A stretch of 64,000 nucleotides of DNA, taken from contig NZ_CP107567.1 in the NCBI RefSeq assembly GCF_025854275.1, forward strand, positions 7,378,001-7,442,000, given 5' to 3'. Positions within the stretch are counted from its first letter, which is position 1; every line of letters begins with the position of its first letter. This stretch comes from Streptomyces peucetius (GTDB lineage Bacteria > Actinomycetota > Actinomycetes > Streptomycetales > Streptomycetaceae). Position numbers and translations under genes: made by a program. The notes below the pieces were generated by a model, which saw only the letters and a program-made list of their open reading frames with translations, was not told the DNA's origin and ran no database searches. Positions 34,590-44,056 of the stretch are shown here, in pieces.

Positions 34590-36350
34590 TCAGGAGCGGG
34601 TTCCCCGGTCCGTGCCTTCTTTGCGCAGAAACCGCCGCAGCCGTGCCTCCGTCCAGGTGTTGATCACGTCGTTCTTGTTGAGCCAGCCGCGCTGCGCCGT
34701 CCCCACGCCATAACGCACGTTGGCCAGATGCAGCACGGAGTGCGCGTCGCTGTCGACGGCGAACTTCACCCCGTGCCGCCGCGCCCGCAGGATGTCCTCG
34801 TCGCGCAGATCCAGCCGGTCCGCGTGGGCGTTGACCTCCAGCGCGGTGCCGGTCCGCGCGCACGCGGCGAAGACCTCGTCGAGGTCGACGTCGATGCCCG
34901 GCCGCTTGCCGATGATGCGGGCGGTGGGGTGGCCGATGATGTTGACGAACGGGTTCTCGCAGGCCCGTACGATCCGGCGGGTCAGCTGCTCGCGGGTCTG
35001 GTTGAAGTGCGAGTGCACCGAAGCCACGCACAGGTCGAAACCGGCCAGGAAGTCCTGCGGCCAGTCCACGTCGCCGTCGGGATCGATGTTGAGCTCCGCA
35101 CCGTGCAGCAGCCGCATGCCGCCGCGTCTGCCGTGCTTGCCGTACGCGCCGTCGAGTTTCCGTACCTGCTCACGCTGGGCGAGCATCCGCTCGTCCGTCA
35201 TCTGCTGCATGTACAGGTTCGGCCCGTGATCGGTCACGGCGTAGTAGGCATAGCCCCGCTCGGCGGCCGCGGCGACCATCTCCTCCAGCGGCGCGAGGCC
35301 GTCAGTCAGGTCGGTGTGCGTGTGCAGATCGCCCCGCAGGTCCGACTCCTGGATCAGGCCGGGCAGCTCATCGCGCAGGCCCGCCTCGATCTCCCCGCGG
35401 TCCTCGCGGAGTGTCGGCGGGATCCAGGGCAGGCCGAGCCGGGCATACACCTCCTCCTCGGTCTCCGAGACGATCTTCTTCCCGCTCTCGGCGTCGAACA
35501 GCCCGTACTCGGACAGCTTGAGCCCCTGTCGTACGGCCAGTTCACGGGTGCGGATGTTGTGCGCCTTCGAGCCGGTGAAGTACTGCAACGCCGCGCCCCA
35601 GGCATCGGGCGAGACGACCCGAAGGTCGACGGCGAGGCCCTTGGTGGTGCGGACCGAGGTCTTGGCCGTGCCCTGCGCGACGACCTCGCTGACATAGGGC
35701 AGCTCGGTGAACGCCCGCATCAGCGGCGCCGACTTCCGGGCCGCGACGAGGACGTCGATGTCCCCGATCGTCTCCCGGACGCGGCGCAGCGACCCGGCGT
35801 ACGTGCAGCGCCGGCAGCCGGTCGCCCCGGACAGCTGGGCCACCAGGTCCTCGGCGAGATCCATGGCCACGTCCAGCAGCACACGGCCCCCGGCCGACTG
35901 CAGCAGCTCGACGCCGTGCAGGATCTTCTCCTCCGTCCTGGGCCCGAAGCCCTTCAGATCCCGGAGCTTCTCGGCGTGGACGGCTTCCACCAACTCGTCG
36001 ACCGAGGAGATGCCGAGCTCCTCGTACAGGGTGTGTGCCTTCTTCGGACCGAGGGTGGGAATGGCCGTCAGCCGGCGCACACCGGCGGGGATCTTCGCGC
36101 GCAGCTCCTCGACGGCCGACACACTGCCGTTCCGGAAGTACTCGGTGACCTTCTCGGCGATCGACTTTCCGACCCCGGGGATCTCCTGCAGACCCTTGAC
36201 GTCGAGCGTGGCGACGTCGGCGTGGTGACCGCCGATGGCACGGGCGGCCTTCTCGTAGACGCGCGCCTTGTACGCCTCGCCGCCGGTGATCGAGATCAGG
36301 TCCGCGTACTCGGCCAGCAGCGCGGCCACCTCTTCGTTGGACCGAACCAT
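34590..36350 (-). CDS. polX: DNA polymerase/3'-5' exonuclease PolX
   Basis: A 586-residue family-X polymerase with PHP exonuclease domain. N-terminal helix-hairpin-helix (LQEIPGVGKSIAEKVTEYF, IPTLGPKKAHTLYEELG); palm with GSLRRVRETIGDIDVLVA, holding the metal-binding Asp pair; and a complete PHP set: DLHTHTDLTDG, VTDHGPN, HGAELNI, SVHSHFNQ, IIGHPTARI, NAHADRLD, DSDAHS. It fills short gaps in base-excision repair and can proofread. The ATG at 36350 precedes VRSNEEVAALL, the family start; the frame is open further upstream without homology. Confidence 0.95.
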   Translation of the reverse strand: MVRSNEEVAALLAEYADLISITGGEAYKARVYEKAARAIGGHHADVATLDVKGLQEIPGVGKSIAEKVTEYFRNGSVSAVEELRAKIPAGVRRLTAIPTLGPKKAHTLYEELGISSVDELVEAVHAEKLRDLKGFGPRTEEKILHGVELLQSAGGRVLLDVAMDLAEDLVAQLSGATGCRRCTYAGSLRRVRETIGDIDVLVAARKSAPLMRAFTELPYVSEVVAQGTAKTSVRTTKGLAVDLRVVSPDAWGAALQYFTGSKAHNIRTRELAVRQGLKLSEYGLFDAESGKKIVSETEEEVYARLGLPWIPPTLREDRGEIEAGLRDELPGLIQESDLRGDLHTHTDLTDGLAPLEEMVAAAAERGYAYYAVTDHGPNLYMQQMTDERMLAQREQVRKLDGAYGKHGRRGGMRLLHGAELNIDPDGDVDWPQDFLAGFDLCVASVHSHFNQTREQLTRRIVRACENPFVNIIGHPTARIIGKRPGIDVDLDEVFAACARTGTALEVNAHADRLDLRDEDILRARRHGVKFAVDSDAHSVLHLANVRYGVGTAQRGWLNKNDVINTWTEARLRRFLRKEGTDRGTRS

Positions 36351-36722
36351 GTCTTCCGAGTGAGCAGACTCGCGCCGTCCATTCGTGGCGGATCCGGTCC
36401 CGGTGAGGGCGGCCCCGTCCGAAGCACAGAGCGCCGGCAGGGACCGGCTCGTCGAGCGGCAGGAGGCAGGGCCAGCCGCGCCGGGGGATGCCGCGGAATG
36501 CGGAGTCTCATGTTCGTTCCTGGCCGGGCTGCGGTGGAACTGCAACCCGGAGCGGCGTAGGGCAAGCTGGTGTGAGAGGGCCGTGCAGGGTTGTGGCCTT
36601 CCCCGGGGTTGGGAGCGTTCGACGGCAACATTCCTGTTCCTCGTCCTTGCAGCCGTCGTGCTCTTCGTGGCCATCGTGACGGTTTCTGCCAACCGGTCAG
36701 ATTGTCGAGGAGGTGGCTTCGC
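36351..36722. other. Divergent intergenic region polX/asp23
   Basis: About 370 bp of somewhat lower GC between two divergent genes. A frame at 36385-36726 (+) ends with a hydrophobic run (FLFLVLAAVVLFVAIVTV) but has no ribosome site and lacks a convincing N-terminus, so I do not call it. The region probably holds both promoters. Confidence 0.5.
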
Positions 36723-37190
36723 GTGACGGAGCCCAGCAGCACCAGGACCAGGACCGAACCCCGCGCGAGCACTTCGCAGGGCGGGCGGACCGGCACCGAC
36801 CCCGCCGCCCGGGGCAGGACCACGATCGCGGACGGCGTGGTGGCCAAGATCGCCGGGATGGCTGCCCGGGAGGTCTCCGGCATCCATGCCCTGGGAGGTG
36901 GGGTCGCCCGCACCATGGGCGCGGTGCGTGACCGGGTCCCCGGTGGACGCCCCGGCGTCACCCGAGGCGTCAAGGTGGAGGTCGGTGAGCGTCAGAGCGC
37001 TATTGACCTCGAGATCGTCGTTGAATACGGCGTGGCCATCGCAGATGTCGCCGCAGAGGTCCGGGAGAGCGTCGTCGAGGCGGTGGAGCGGATGACCGGT
37101 CTGGAGGTCGTCGAGGTGAATCTCTCGGTCAACGACGTCCACCTTCCGGACGAGGAAGAGGAGGAAACCACCGAAGGGCGCGTGCAGTAA
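36723..37190 (+). CDS. Asp23/Gls24 family envelope stress protein
   Basis: A 155-residue Asp23/Gls24 protein. The domain runs from ~45: TIADGVVAKIAGMAAREVSGIHALGGGVARTMGAVRDRVPGG, then GVKVEVGERQSAIDLEIVVEYGVAIADVAAEVRESVVEAVERMTGLEVVEVNLSVNDVHLP. The first ~40 residues are disordered and Thr/Arg-rich; the end is very acidic. Family members form alkaline-shock assemblies at the membrane. GAGGAGG precedes the GTG start. No AmaP-like anchor gene is adjacent. Confidence 0.9.
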   Translation: MTEPSSTRTRTEPRASTSQGGRTGTDPAARGRTTIADGVVAKIAGMAAREVSGIHALGGGVARTMGAVRDRVPGGRPGVTRGVKVEVGERQSAIDLEIVVEYGVAIADVAAEVRESVVEAVERMTGLEVVEVNLSVNDVHLPDEEEEETTEGRVQ

Positions 37191-37319
37191 CCACAACGCT
37201 ACGGCTGGTACCTCAGCGGCTTCCTCGGCATGAGGCCGACGGTTGCGGGACGGGCCCGCCTCACCGGATCACGTGATGCGACCCCCGACGGCTGTCCACC
37301 TCGCCGTCCCGGAGGATGC

Positions 37320-37754
37320 TCAGTCGAGACAGAATTCGTTGCCCTCGATGTCCTGCATCACGATGCACGACTCGTTGTCCTCGTCGGCAAGCAGCGTCCG
37401 CACGTGTACCGCGCCGAGCGCGACCAGTCGTGCGCATTCGGCCTCCAGCGTGGCGAGGCGCTCTTCACCCACGAGTCCGGTGCCGGCCCGCACGTCGAGA
37501 TGCAGCCGATTCTTGACGACCTTGCCTTCGGGAACGCGCTGGAAGAGCAGGCGCGGACCGGCACCCGAGGGATGAGCGCATGCGAAGTAGGTGACCTGTT
37601 CCTCAGGCGGCAGCGAGCGATGGTATTCGTCCCAAGAGACGAACCCCTTCGGCGGCGGCGGTACGACGTACCCCAGCACCTCGCACCAGAAACCGGCAAG
37701 GCGCGCGGGTTCTGCGCAGTCGAAGGTGACCTGGAACTCCTTGATCGATGACAT
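37320..37754 (-). CDS. VOC family (glyoxalase-like) protein
   Basis: A 144-residue vicinal-oxygen-chelate protein. FQVTFDCAEPARLAGFWCEVLGYVVPPPPKGF is the first beta-alpha-beta-beta-beta module and NRLHLDVRAGTGLVGEERLATLEAECARLVALGAVHVRTL the second, with the closing MQDIEGNEFCLD. Such proteins are often glyoxalase/bleomycin-resistance-like; this variant is common in streptomycetes with no known substrate. The ATG at 37754 is the first consistent with the fold. Confidence 0.87.
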   Translation of the reverse strand: MSSIKEFQVTFDCAEPARLAGFWCEVLGYVVPPPPKGFVSWDEYHRSLPPEEQVTYFACAHPSGAGPRLLFQRVPEGKVVKNRLHLDVRAGTGLVGEERLATLEAECARLVALGAVHVRTLLADEDNESCIVMQDIEGNEFCLD

Positions 37755-37846
37755 CGGCGCACCATAGCAGGGGGACTCTGTAGGCTCATTTCCCGGTGCG
37801 GATCCGCATGTTGTCGGGAGGACGGCCCCTGCCGGCCGCTGCTGTG

Positions 37847-39145
37847 TCATGCGGGCCGCACGTGGCGAACCGATGCCGATGCCTCCAAGGGCTGCGCGCC
37901 GCTTTGGACCGGACCGCGGCCACGGCCCTCGCTGGGATCCAGCGTCCAGGCGAGGGCCTTCGGGCCGGTTCCGGAGGTGATGTGCTGGGGGCCGTTTCCA
38001 CTCAAGTCGACGTGGTACGAGTCGGGTCGGCCGGCTCGCTGCCAGCGCTCGTGGAGGTCTTCGAGTTCGGCCCAGACGTCCCGCGGCCCGTGCACGCGAA
38101 CGGTTCCGTCGCCGGGGCCGGCCACCGCCCAGGAGTCGTCCTCCGGGGCGACGATGGTCATCGTCTCGGCCTGGAAGTCCCGCACCGTGCCGGGCACCAG
38201 GTACGCCGCGGCGAGCCAGAAGGCGTAGGCGTCGTCCGGCGGTGGCGCGAGCCGGGTCGGCCGCGGCGTGCCGGGGTTCGCCTTGATCCGGGCGCGGTGG
38301 TCCAGGGCGGTGAGCCACTGGTGGCCGAGCATGGGCCTGTACCCGCGTGGCCGGCCCTTCAACGCTGCCTCGATGCGGCCCTGCGGGGTGCGGGTGACGA
38401 GGAGCCGGCCGGGCCAACTCGGCGTCCTGGTCGCGAGCGTGGTGAGCAGGCGCCCGCCCGGCGTGAGCTGTTCCACCCAGGCCGCCGGGACGCAGGGAAC
38501 ACCGATCCCGGAGTGGATGCGGTCGTACAGGGCCCCTGCCGGATCCCCGTCGAGCGCGTCACCCTCGACGACGGCCGCGCCGAGGCCGAGCCGGTTCAGG
38601 TTCTTCCGGGCGAAGGCGGTCATGTGCGGATCACGCTCCACGCCGACGGCGTGGCCGGGGCCGGTGACGGTGGCGGCGAGCGCGAGGGAGACGCCTGGAC
38701 CGGGTCCGAGGTCCAGGAACCGCTGCCCGGTGTCGAGTTGGAGACTCTGCAGTGCATCGATGGTGGCCGGGGTGTAGCTGGACATGGACGTCATGTGTCC
38801 GCCGGTCACAGGGCCTCGGCCGAGGGCGTCGAGTGGTTCGCCGTCCCGCTGGAGCAGGACCGAGTCGTCGCTGTGGATGAGGGCGAGCCACTCCGCCTGG
38901 TCCTCGGCGTGGGAGCCGTCGAGGAGGCGCCATTCGATCGGGTCCGCGCCCGGGCCGCTGACCCGGACGTACGCGTGGGGGAGGAGCACTTCCCGCCGTA
39001 CTACGAGGAGGGCTTCGCGCAGTCGCGGATCGGTGAGCACACCGTCGCCGTCGAGGCGGCTGACCAACTCCTGCCGTGCCTTCGCGGCCCGGGCGGCGAG
39101 ATGCTCCTGAGCCCCGGCGTGTGAGACCGAGTTCGGGGCTGTCAT
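37847..39145 (-). CDS. PIMT-like protein methyltransferase
   Basis: A 432-residue methyltransferase related to protein-L-isoaspartate O-methyltransferases. Two PIMT features are clear: VRREVLLPHAYV near residue 50, and MTSMSSYTPATIDALQSLQLDTGQRFLDLGPGPGVSLALAATV, combining the substrate loop and SAM site. About 200 C-terminal residues of unknown fold follow, longer than PIMT (about 210 in total). Its ATG is one base from the Nudix stop, so translation is coupled. Longer PIMT-like enzymes of this kind modify peptides in some RiPP systems; no precursor is visible here. Confidence 0.8.
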   Translation of the reverse strand: MTAPNSVSHAGAQEHLAARAAKARQELVSRLDGDGVLTDPRLREALLVVRREVLLPHAYVRVSGPGADPIEWRLLDGSHAEDQAEWLALIHSDDSVLLQRDGEPLDALGRGPVTGGHMTSMSSYTPATIDALQSLQLDTGQRFLDLGPGPGVSLALAATVTGPGHAVGVERDPHMTAFARKNLNRLGLGAAVVEGDALDGDPAGALYDRIHSGIGVPCVPAAWVEQLTPGGRLLTTLATRTPSWPGRLLVTRTPQGRIEAALKGRPRGYRPMLGHQWLTALDHRARIKANPGTPRPTRLAPPPDDAYAFWLAAAYLVPGTVRDFQAETMTIVAPEDDSWAVAGPGDGTVRVHGPRDVWAELEDLHERWQRAGRPDSYHVDLSGNGPQHITSGTGPKALAWTLDPSEGRGRGPVQSGAQPLEASASVRHVRPA

Positions 39146-39146
39146 G

Positions 39147-40085
39147 TCAGCGCCCTCCGCGGTAGGCCGTGGTGCCCCAGCCGAGTTCGGTGTAGGAGAT
39201 ACCGCTGCGGGTACCGGCGATCGCCGCGCGGGTGTAGGGAACCATCGGCTCGGGCAGCGCGTCGACGGGCCACCACTTCCAGGCCGTGCACTTGTCGGGC
39301 TCACGCACCTCCGGCTCCCCCGACCACCGGGACGCGGAAAAGAACAGCTGGATCCTGGGCTCGGCATGCTCATCGTCGAGCAGATGCACGGTGTGCACCA
39401 GGGCCAAGTCGTCGGGGTCGATGCCGATCCCGGCCTCCTCGACTGCCTCTCGCACCAGGCATGCGCGCACGCTCTCCCTCTCCACGTGGCCCGCCAGGGC
39501 GTGCCATTGGCCGCCGGCGAACGCGACGCTCTCGTGCCGAAGTCCCAGGAGGGTGGCCCCGTCCCGCTCCAGAAAGAGGTGCGCGCCGATCACGTTCTTC
39601 ACCGCGCTGACCCCGCCGGCCCGTACGGACGCCCGCTGCGAGGGTACGGCGGCAGTGGGCTGCTCGGCGTGATGGGCCTTGATCGCCTCGTGGGCCCAGG
39701 AGCACATGGTGAGCTGCTCCATGGTGGCCACGTCGAACCAGGCGAACATGATCCCTTCGGAGGCCGGCAGCGCACGGGCGTCGCCGTCCCACCGGGCCGT
39801 GTACAGGTGGATGTTCCCCTCGGTGACGTACGGGCCGTCAGCCGTAGTGGTTGCGAAGGCGGCGACCTGCAGGATGAGGCCGGTCTCCTCGCGGATCTCC
39901 CGGACGATCGCCTCGTCCAGGCTCTCACCGGGCTCGAGCCCGCCCCCGACCAGGGACCACGTCCCCCGGTCGCAGATCGGCTTGTGCGCGTCGCGCAGAT
40001 GGAGCATGTACTGGCCGTGGCTGTTGACGATCAGTACGGCCGTGCCGGCCCCGCCGGTGGTGTGCGAACGGGACAAAGCGATCAC
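39147..40085 (-). CDS. Double-Nudix hydrolase
   Basis: A 312-residue protein with two Nudix domains. The first box is canonical (GGLEPGESLDEAIVREIREETGL, residues 48-70). The second near 215-240 (AGHVERESVRACLVREAVEEAGI) lacks one residue after GHVE, so the invariant Gly is displaced; the metal-binding REAVEE core is intact. Nudix enzymes cleave nucleoside diphosphates linked to other groups. A GTG start is used with GAAGGA nearby. It is followed by the PIMT-like gene after one base. Confidence 0.85.
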   Translation of the reverse strand: MIALSRSHTTGGAGTAVLIVNSHGQYMLHLRDAHKPICDRGTWSLVGGGLEPGESLDEAIVREIREETGLILQVAAFATTTADGPYVTEGNIHLYTARWDGDARALPASEGIMFAWFDVATMEQLTMCSWAHEAIKAHHAEQPTAAVPSQRASVRAGGVSAVKNVIGAHLFLERDGATLLGLRHESVAFAGGQWHALAGHVERESVRACLVREAVEEAGIGIDPDDLALVHTVHLLDDEHAEPRIQLFFSASRWSGEPEVREPDKCTAWKWWPVDALPEPMVPYTRAAIAGTRSGISYTELGWGTTAYRGGR

Positions 40086-40225
40086 CCTTCCTTCGGTCTT
40101 CGGTGACAGTGGATGATGACGCGGAGGAGTTCGGCATGTCGGCCGGTACGGCGGTCGGTCGGCGCCGAAACCGGCAGCGAGCAGAAGCCTCATCAAGGAG
40201 TGCTGCGACGCGAGACGGGTGGGTG

Positions 40226-42238
40226 TCACGACCGTGCCTGCCCCTCGCCGACAGAGCTTCCCGGCTCGCACGATGTCCTCCCGGCCTGCGCCGGCACCGA
40301 CGGGCGCTGGAACTGGCGGGCTTGCAGCTCGTACGCCTCGCGGAACGCCCCGGTGCTCGTGGTGGCGGCCATGAGCTGCTCGAAGGTGCCGTGCTCGACG
40401 ACCCGGCCCTCGTCCAGGACGTAGATGAGGTCGGCGTGGCGCACGCTGTGGAGGCGGTGGGTGATCAGGACGGTGGTCTGGCCGGTGCCGGCGAGGCGGT
40501 GGATCTGGTCGAATACGCGCTGCTCGGCGGCAGGGTCGAGGGCGCTGGTCGGCTCGTCGACGATGAGGACCCGCCCGTCGCGGTACCGGGCGCGGGCGAG
40601 GCCGATCTTCTGCCATTGCCCGCCCGAGATCTCCTGTCCGTCTTTGTATCCCCGGGCGAGCAGGGTGCCGAGGCCGTGGGGCAGGCCCTTGACGACCTCG
40701 TCGGCGCCCGCGTATGCGGAGGCAGCTTCGACGGCTGTGTCGTCCATCGGAGCGCTGCTCCGGCCGATGCCGATGTTGACGCGGGCCGTGAAGGGCCAGC
40801 GGTAGAAGTCCTGGGCGACCATGGCGACACGGTCGAAGACCTGCGCGCGGTCGGCCTGGGCCGTGTCCACGCCGCCCCAGAGGACCCGGCCGGTGTCGGG
40901 AAGCCGGGCTCCGCTGAGCAGGCGGACGAGGGTCGACTTTCCTGAGCCGTTCTTCCCCACGAGGGCCACCGTCTTGCCGTGGGGGACGACCAGGTCGACG
41001 TCATGCAGGGACGGCTTCTCGGCCCCGGGGTAGGTGAAGGTCACCTTCTCGAACCGGATCTCGTCAACCCGCTCGGGCAGGTCGAGACCGCCGGTGGGAA
41101 TGGCGCGCCGGACGGCCTCCTCGCACAGGGTCTCCAGATCGGCGACGAACATCGACTCCTCCTGCACGTCGGTGACGCGCAGGACCAGGTCCGTGATGCT
41201 CACCGAACCGGTACGGATCGCCAGCACGGCGGTGCCGGCCACGGCGAGGGCCATCTGCCCGTGCCACAGCAGCAGCCCGAGGACGCCGTAGGTGGCCACG
41301 GTCGCGAGCCCGCGCGCCGCGTCGGCGAAAAGGCCCGTACGGGCACCGATCCAGGCGAGCCGGGTCTGCTCCCGCTCGCTGGTCTCCGCCATCTGCCGGA
41401 AGTGTTTCAGCAGGAACGGTGCAACCCCGTGAACGCGGACCTCGGCCGCGGCCTGCTGGTCGATCAGGAGCCGGCTGATCAGCTGGGCGGCCCGTACGTG
41501 CTGGACGAAACGGTGCCAACTGACGTACCTGTGCCGGGCCATGGTCAGGGAACCCCACGCGCTCGGCAACGCCATGCAGATCAGCAGCGGCAGGAGCAGG
41601 GGGTGCAGCACCGTCAGCACACCGGCCGCCGCGATCAGGGAGATCGCGGAGGTGACCACGGCGGTGCAGTGGACGACCATCCTCCGGGCCGACTCGGCGC
41701 CCCACTGCGCGGAGTCCATGAGCTTGTGGAAGGCGTCGTCCTCGATCGCCTCCAGCTCCACCCGGGCCACCAGACCGAGGTAGCGCTCGGTCGCCACCCG
41801 CTGGACCTTCGGCTCCAGGATCCCGGTCGCGGCGGCCGAGGCCGATTTACAGGCCGAGCCGATCACGGCGAGGAAGGCGACCAGCGTGAGCGCCGGCAGT
41901 GCCGCGCGCAGCCGGCCGGGGATGTCGCCAGGCGCGAGCAGCTCGACGAGCAGGGAGTTGACCGCGATCAGGGAGACGGCCTGCGTCACACCGCGGGCGA
42001 TCTCGCCGACAACGACCGTGGTGAGGGCCTGCGGGTCCGCCGCGCGGGCCAGTCGTACGGCGACCGCGACCTGTCGCGGCAGCGAGCCGGCCATCGTGCG
42101 CAGACTGAGCTTCAGCCAGGCACCTTTGTGGGTGCCCCACCCGTAGTCGTAGGTCAGTTCGCCGCCGAAGAGCAGCTGCTCCGACTCCGAGAGGCCGCCG
42201 GCTGCGGCCGCCGGCGGGGCGCCGGCGCTGCTGGTCAT
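40226..42238 (-). CDS. ABC exporter with fused membrane and ATPase domains
   Basis: A 670-residue type IV ABC half-transporter. The N-terminal ~330 residues hold a six-helix membrane domain (e.g. AALPALTLVAFLAVIGSA, LIAAAGVLTVLHPLLLPLLICMAL). The ATPase carries Walker A GKNGSGKST, a Q-loop in MVAQDFYRWPF, signature ISGGQWQKIGLARA, Walker B VLIVDEPTSALD and H-loop ITHRLHS. Such exporters move peptides or lipids. ATG 42238 has GAGGTGGGGG ahead. It lies 140 bp upstream of the double-Nudix gene; co-transcription is possible. Confidence 0.88.
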   Translation of the reverse strand: MTSSAGAPPAAAAGGLSESEQLLFGGELTYDYGWGTHKGAWLKLSLRTMAGSLPRQVAVAVRLARAADPQALTTVVVGEIARGVTQAVSLIAVNSLLVELLAPGDIPGRLRAALPALTLVAFLAVIGSACKSASAAATGILEPKVQRVATERYLGLVARVELEAIEDDAFHKLMDSAQWGAESARRMVVHCTAVVTSAISLIAAAGVLTVLHPLLLPLLICMALPSAWGSLTMARHRYVSWHRFVQHVRAAQLISRLLIDQQAAAEVRVHGVAPFLLKHFRQMAETSEREQTRLAWIGARTGLFADAARGLATVATYGVLGLLLWHGQMALAVAGTAVLAIRTGSVSITDLVLRVTDVQEESMFVADLETLCEEAVRRAIPTGGLDLPERVDEIRFEKVTFTYPGAEKPSLHDVDLVVPHGKTVALVGKNGSGKSTLVRLLSGARLPDTGRVLWGGVDTAQADRAQVFDRVAMVAQDFYRWPFTARVNIGIGRSSAPMDDTAVEAASAYAGADEVVKGLPHGLGTLLARGYKDGQEISGGQWQKIGLARARYRDGRVLIVDEPTSALDPAAEQRVFDQIHRLAGTGQTTVLITHRLHSVRHADLIYVLDEGRVVEHGTFEQLMAATTSTGAFREAYELQARQFQRPSVPAQAGRTSCEPGSSVGEGQARS

Positions 42239-42817
42239 GCCCCCCACCTCGCATCCGGACGTGCTGAGCGCGAGGATCCGTCACCGCTGCGGCGGGCAGG
42301 GCTGCTGGACAAAACGCATGTGAGCCGGATGTCACCGGCGGAACGAGGGGCGGTGGCGCAGGGAGGCAAGGGGGGCATGGCGGTCTCCGAAGCAGAGCGG
42401 GCCGGGATGTCGCTTGGTTTAACGAGGGTGCGGCCGGGTTCGAACACACGTGTTTCGGACGTGGCGGTGGGCCCGTGGTTGAGCGAAAGGGTGTTCGTGC
42501 CCGGTACACCGACCCGCGTAGGTGCAGCGGTGAGGCACCGCGACGCTGTGGCCGAAACGCCGACACCCGCGACGAAGCACGGCTTACAGGCGGTCCGACG
42601 CTCCAGGCGCTGTGTCGGCCGCCTGACGGCGACGCGGCTCGGGCCCGGCCCCTTTCAGGAGCCGGGCCCGAGCCGCGCTGCGGAAGGGCCCTGCCGCACA
42701 GAGCCCATGCCGATCGCGGAGGTCGTCAGGGGCGGGACGGCGACGCCGCCGTCGGCGGTGTGAGCCTGCTCGGAGGTCCGAACCGACTGCGCTGGAAGAC
42801 GACGGCTCCGCTGCCGG
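42239..42817. other. 579-bp intergenic region, promoter and terminator
   Basis: This region separates the ABC exporter (start 42238) and the P450 stop (42818). It holds the strong hairpin at 42633-42677. Small frames here have no ribosome site or recognisable peptide, including no lanthipeptide-like leader next to the exporter. Confidence 0.5.
42633..42677. terminator. Strong 17-bp hairpin after the P450 operon
   Basis: Perfect 17-bp GC-rich arms at 42633-42649 and 42661-42677 around an 11-base loop. It is 141 bp beyond the P450 stop and ends the leftward operon. Confidence 0.85.
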
Positions 42818-44056
42818 TCACGGTGCGGGGTCCAGCACGACCGGCAGTTCCGCGAGGCCGCGGAAGGCCGGGAACGGCACCTCCATCCACTTCGGCTCAG
42901 CCGCGGGGTCGGCCGGAGCGAGTTTCGGGAACCGGCTGAACAGGCTGGTGAGGGCGAGCTGCATCTCCAGTCGCGCCAGCGGCGCGCCCAGGCAGTAGTG
43001 GCTGCCGTGGCCGAACCCCAGGTGGCCGTTCTGTGCGCCCTGCCGGGTGATGTCGAACTCGTCCGGGCAGTCGAACTTGCGCGGATCGCGGTTCGCCGAG
43101 AGGAGCGAGATCTGCACAAGAGCGCCCTTCGGGATCCGCGTACCGCCGATCTCCACGTCCTCGGTCGCGAACCGGAACGTCGCGCTCTCCACCGAGCCGT
43201 CGTAGCGCAGTAGTTCTTCCACCGCGGTGCCGACCAATTCCGGATTCTCCTGCACGGCACGCAGCTGTGCGGGGTTGGCCAGGAAGTGGTGGACGGAATT
43301 GCCGATGAGGTACGCGGTCGTCTTGTGGCCCGCGAACATCAACAGGAACGCCGTCGAGACCAGCTCGTTCTCTGTGAGACCGCCGTCCTTGTCATGGACC
43401 TCGGTGAGCGCGCTGAGCAGGTCGTCGCTCGGGTGCTCGCGCTTGCGCGCGATGAGCTGCGTGAAGTAGGCGTGCAGGTCCAACTCCGCCTTCTGCTGCG
43501 CCTGCTTGGACTCCTTGCTGAAGCCCGTCTGCGCCACCGTGGTGGACAGCCGCTGCATGTGGGGCCGCTCCTCGGGCGGCACGCCGAGGAGTTCGCAGAT
43601 CACGGTGATCGGCAGCGGGAAGGCGAACGCGGGCAGCAGATCCACCGGCTCCCGCGTGGGACATGCGTCGAGCAGTTCGTCGACGACATCCTGGATCTTG
43701 GGCCGCAGCGCCTCTACCCGGCGGGGGGTGAACTCGGCGTTGACGAGCTTGCGCAGCCGGGTGTGCTTGGGGGCGTCGGCGTTGAGCATGTTGTCGTCGA
43801 GTGAGACCGACGAGTCACCGAAGATCCTTCGGTACGAGTCCACGGCGCCGTACATGTCCTTGCTCAGCCGAGGGTCGGACAGGGCGGCCCGGGCGTCCTC
43901 GTACCGCGTGATCAGGTACGTTTCGAGGCCGTGCGGCGGCTTCATCGGGCACACGGGCGCCGTGTCCCGGAGGGACGCGTAGACCGGGTGCGGGTTTCTC
44001 CGGAATTCGGCGGTGCATTGCTCGGCTGCGGCGACGGGATCCTGCGTGGTGGTCAC
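42818..44056 (-). CDS. Cytochrome P450
   Basis: A 412-residue soluble bacterial P450. The I-helix oxygen-binding motif is FLLMFAGHKTTAY, the ExxR is in EELLRYDG, and the heme loop FGHGSHYCLGAPLARLE contains the thiolate Cys. MLNADAPKHTRLRKLVNAEFTPRRVEAL is the C-helix segment typical of CYP105/CYP107-like enzymes. The GTG start has AGGAG 6 nt upstream and overlaps the amidohydrolase stop by 4 bp. No ferredoxin is adjacent. It probably hydroxylates a small molecule made or degraded by the same operon. Confidence 0.93.
   Translation of the reverse strand: MTTTQDPVAAAEQCTAEFRRNPHPVYASLRDTAPVCPMKPPHGLETYLITRYEDARAALSDPRLSKDMYGAVDSYRRIFGDSSVSLDDNMLNADAPKHTRLRKLVNAEFTPRRVEALRPKIQDVVDELLDACPTREPVDLLPAFAFPLPITVICELLGVPPEERPHMQRLSTTVAQTGFSKESKQAQQKAELDLHAYFTQLIARKREHPSDDLLSALTEVHDKDGGLTENELVSTAFLLMFAGHKTTAYLIGNSVHHFLANPAQLRAVQENPELVGTAVEELLRYDGSVESATFRFATEDVEIGGTRIPKGALVQISLLSANRDPRKFDCPDEFDITRQGAQNGHLGFGHGSHYCLGAPLARLEMQLALTSLFSRFPKLAPADPAAEPKWMEVPFPAFRGLAELPVVLDPAP

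Noticed and set aside
36385..36726. Small frame with a hydrophobic segment before the Asp23 gene
   Set aside because: No ribosome site or credible N-terminus, and it overlaps the promoter region; may be chance.
42410..42480. tRNA-like GGTTCGAAC sequence near 42430
   Set aside because: Flanking bases do not pair as a T-stem and no acceptor or anticodon arms can be drawn.
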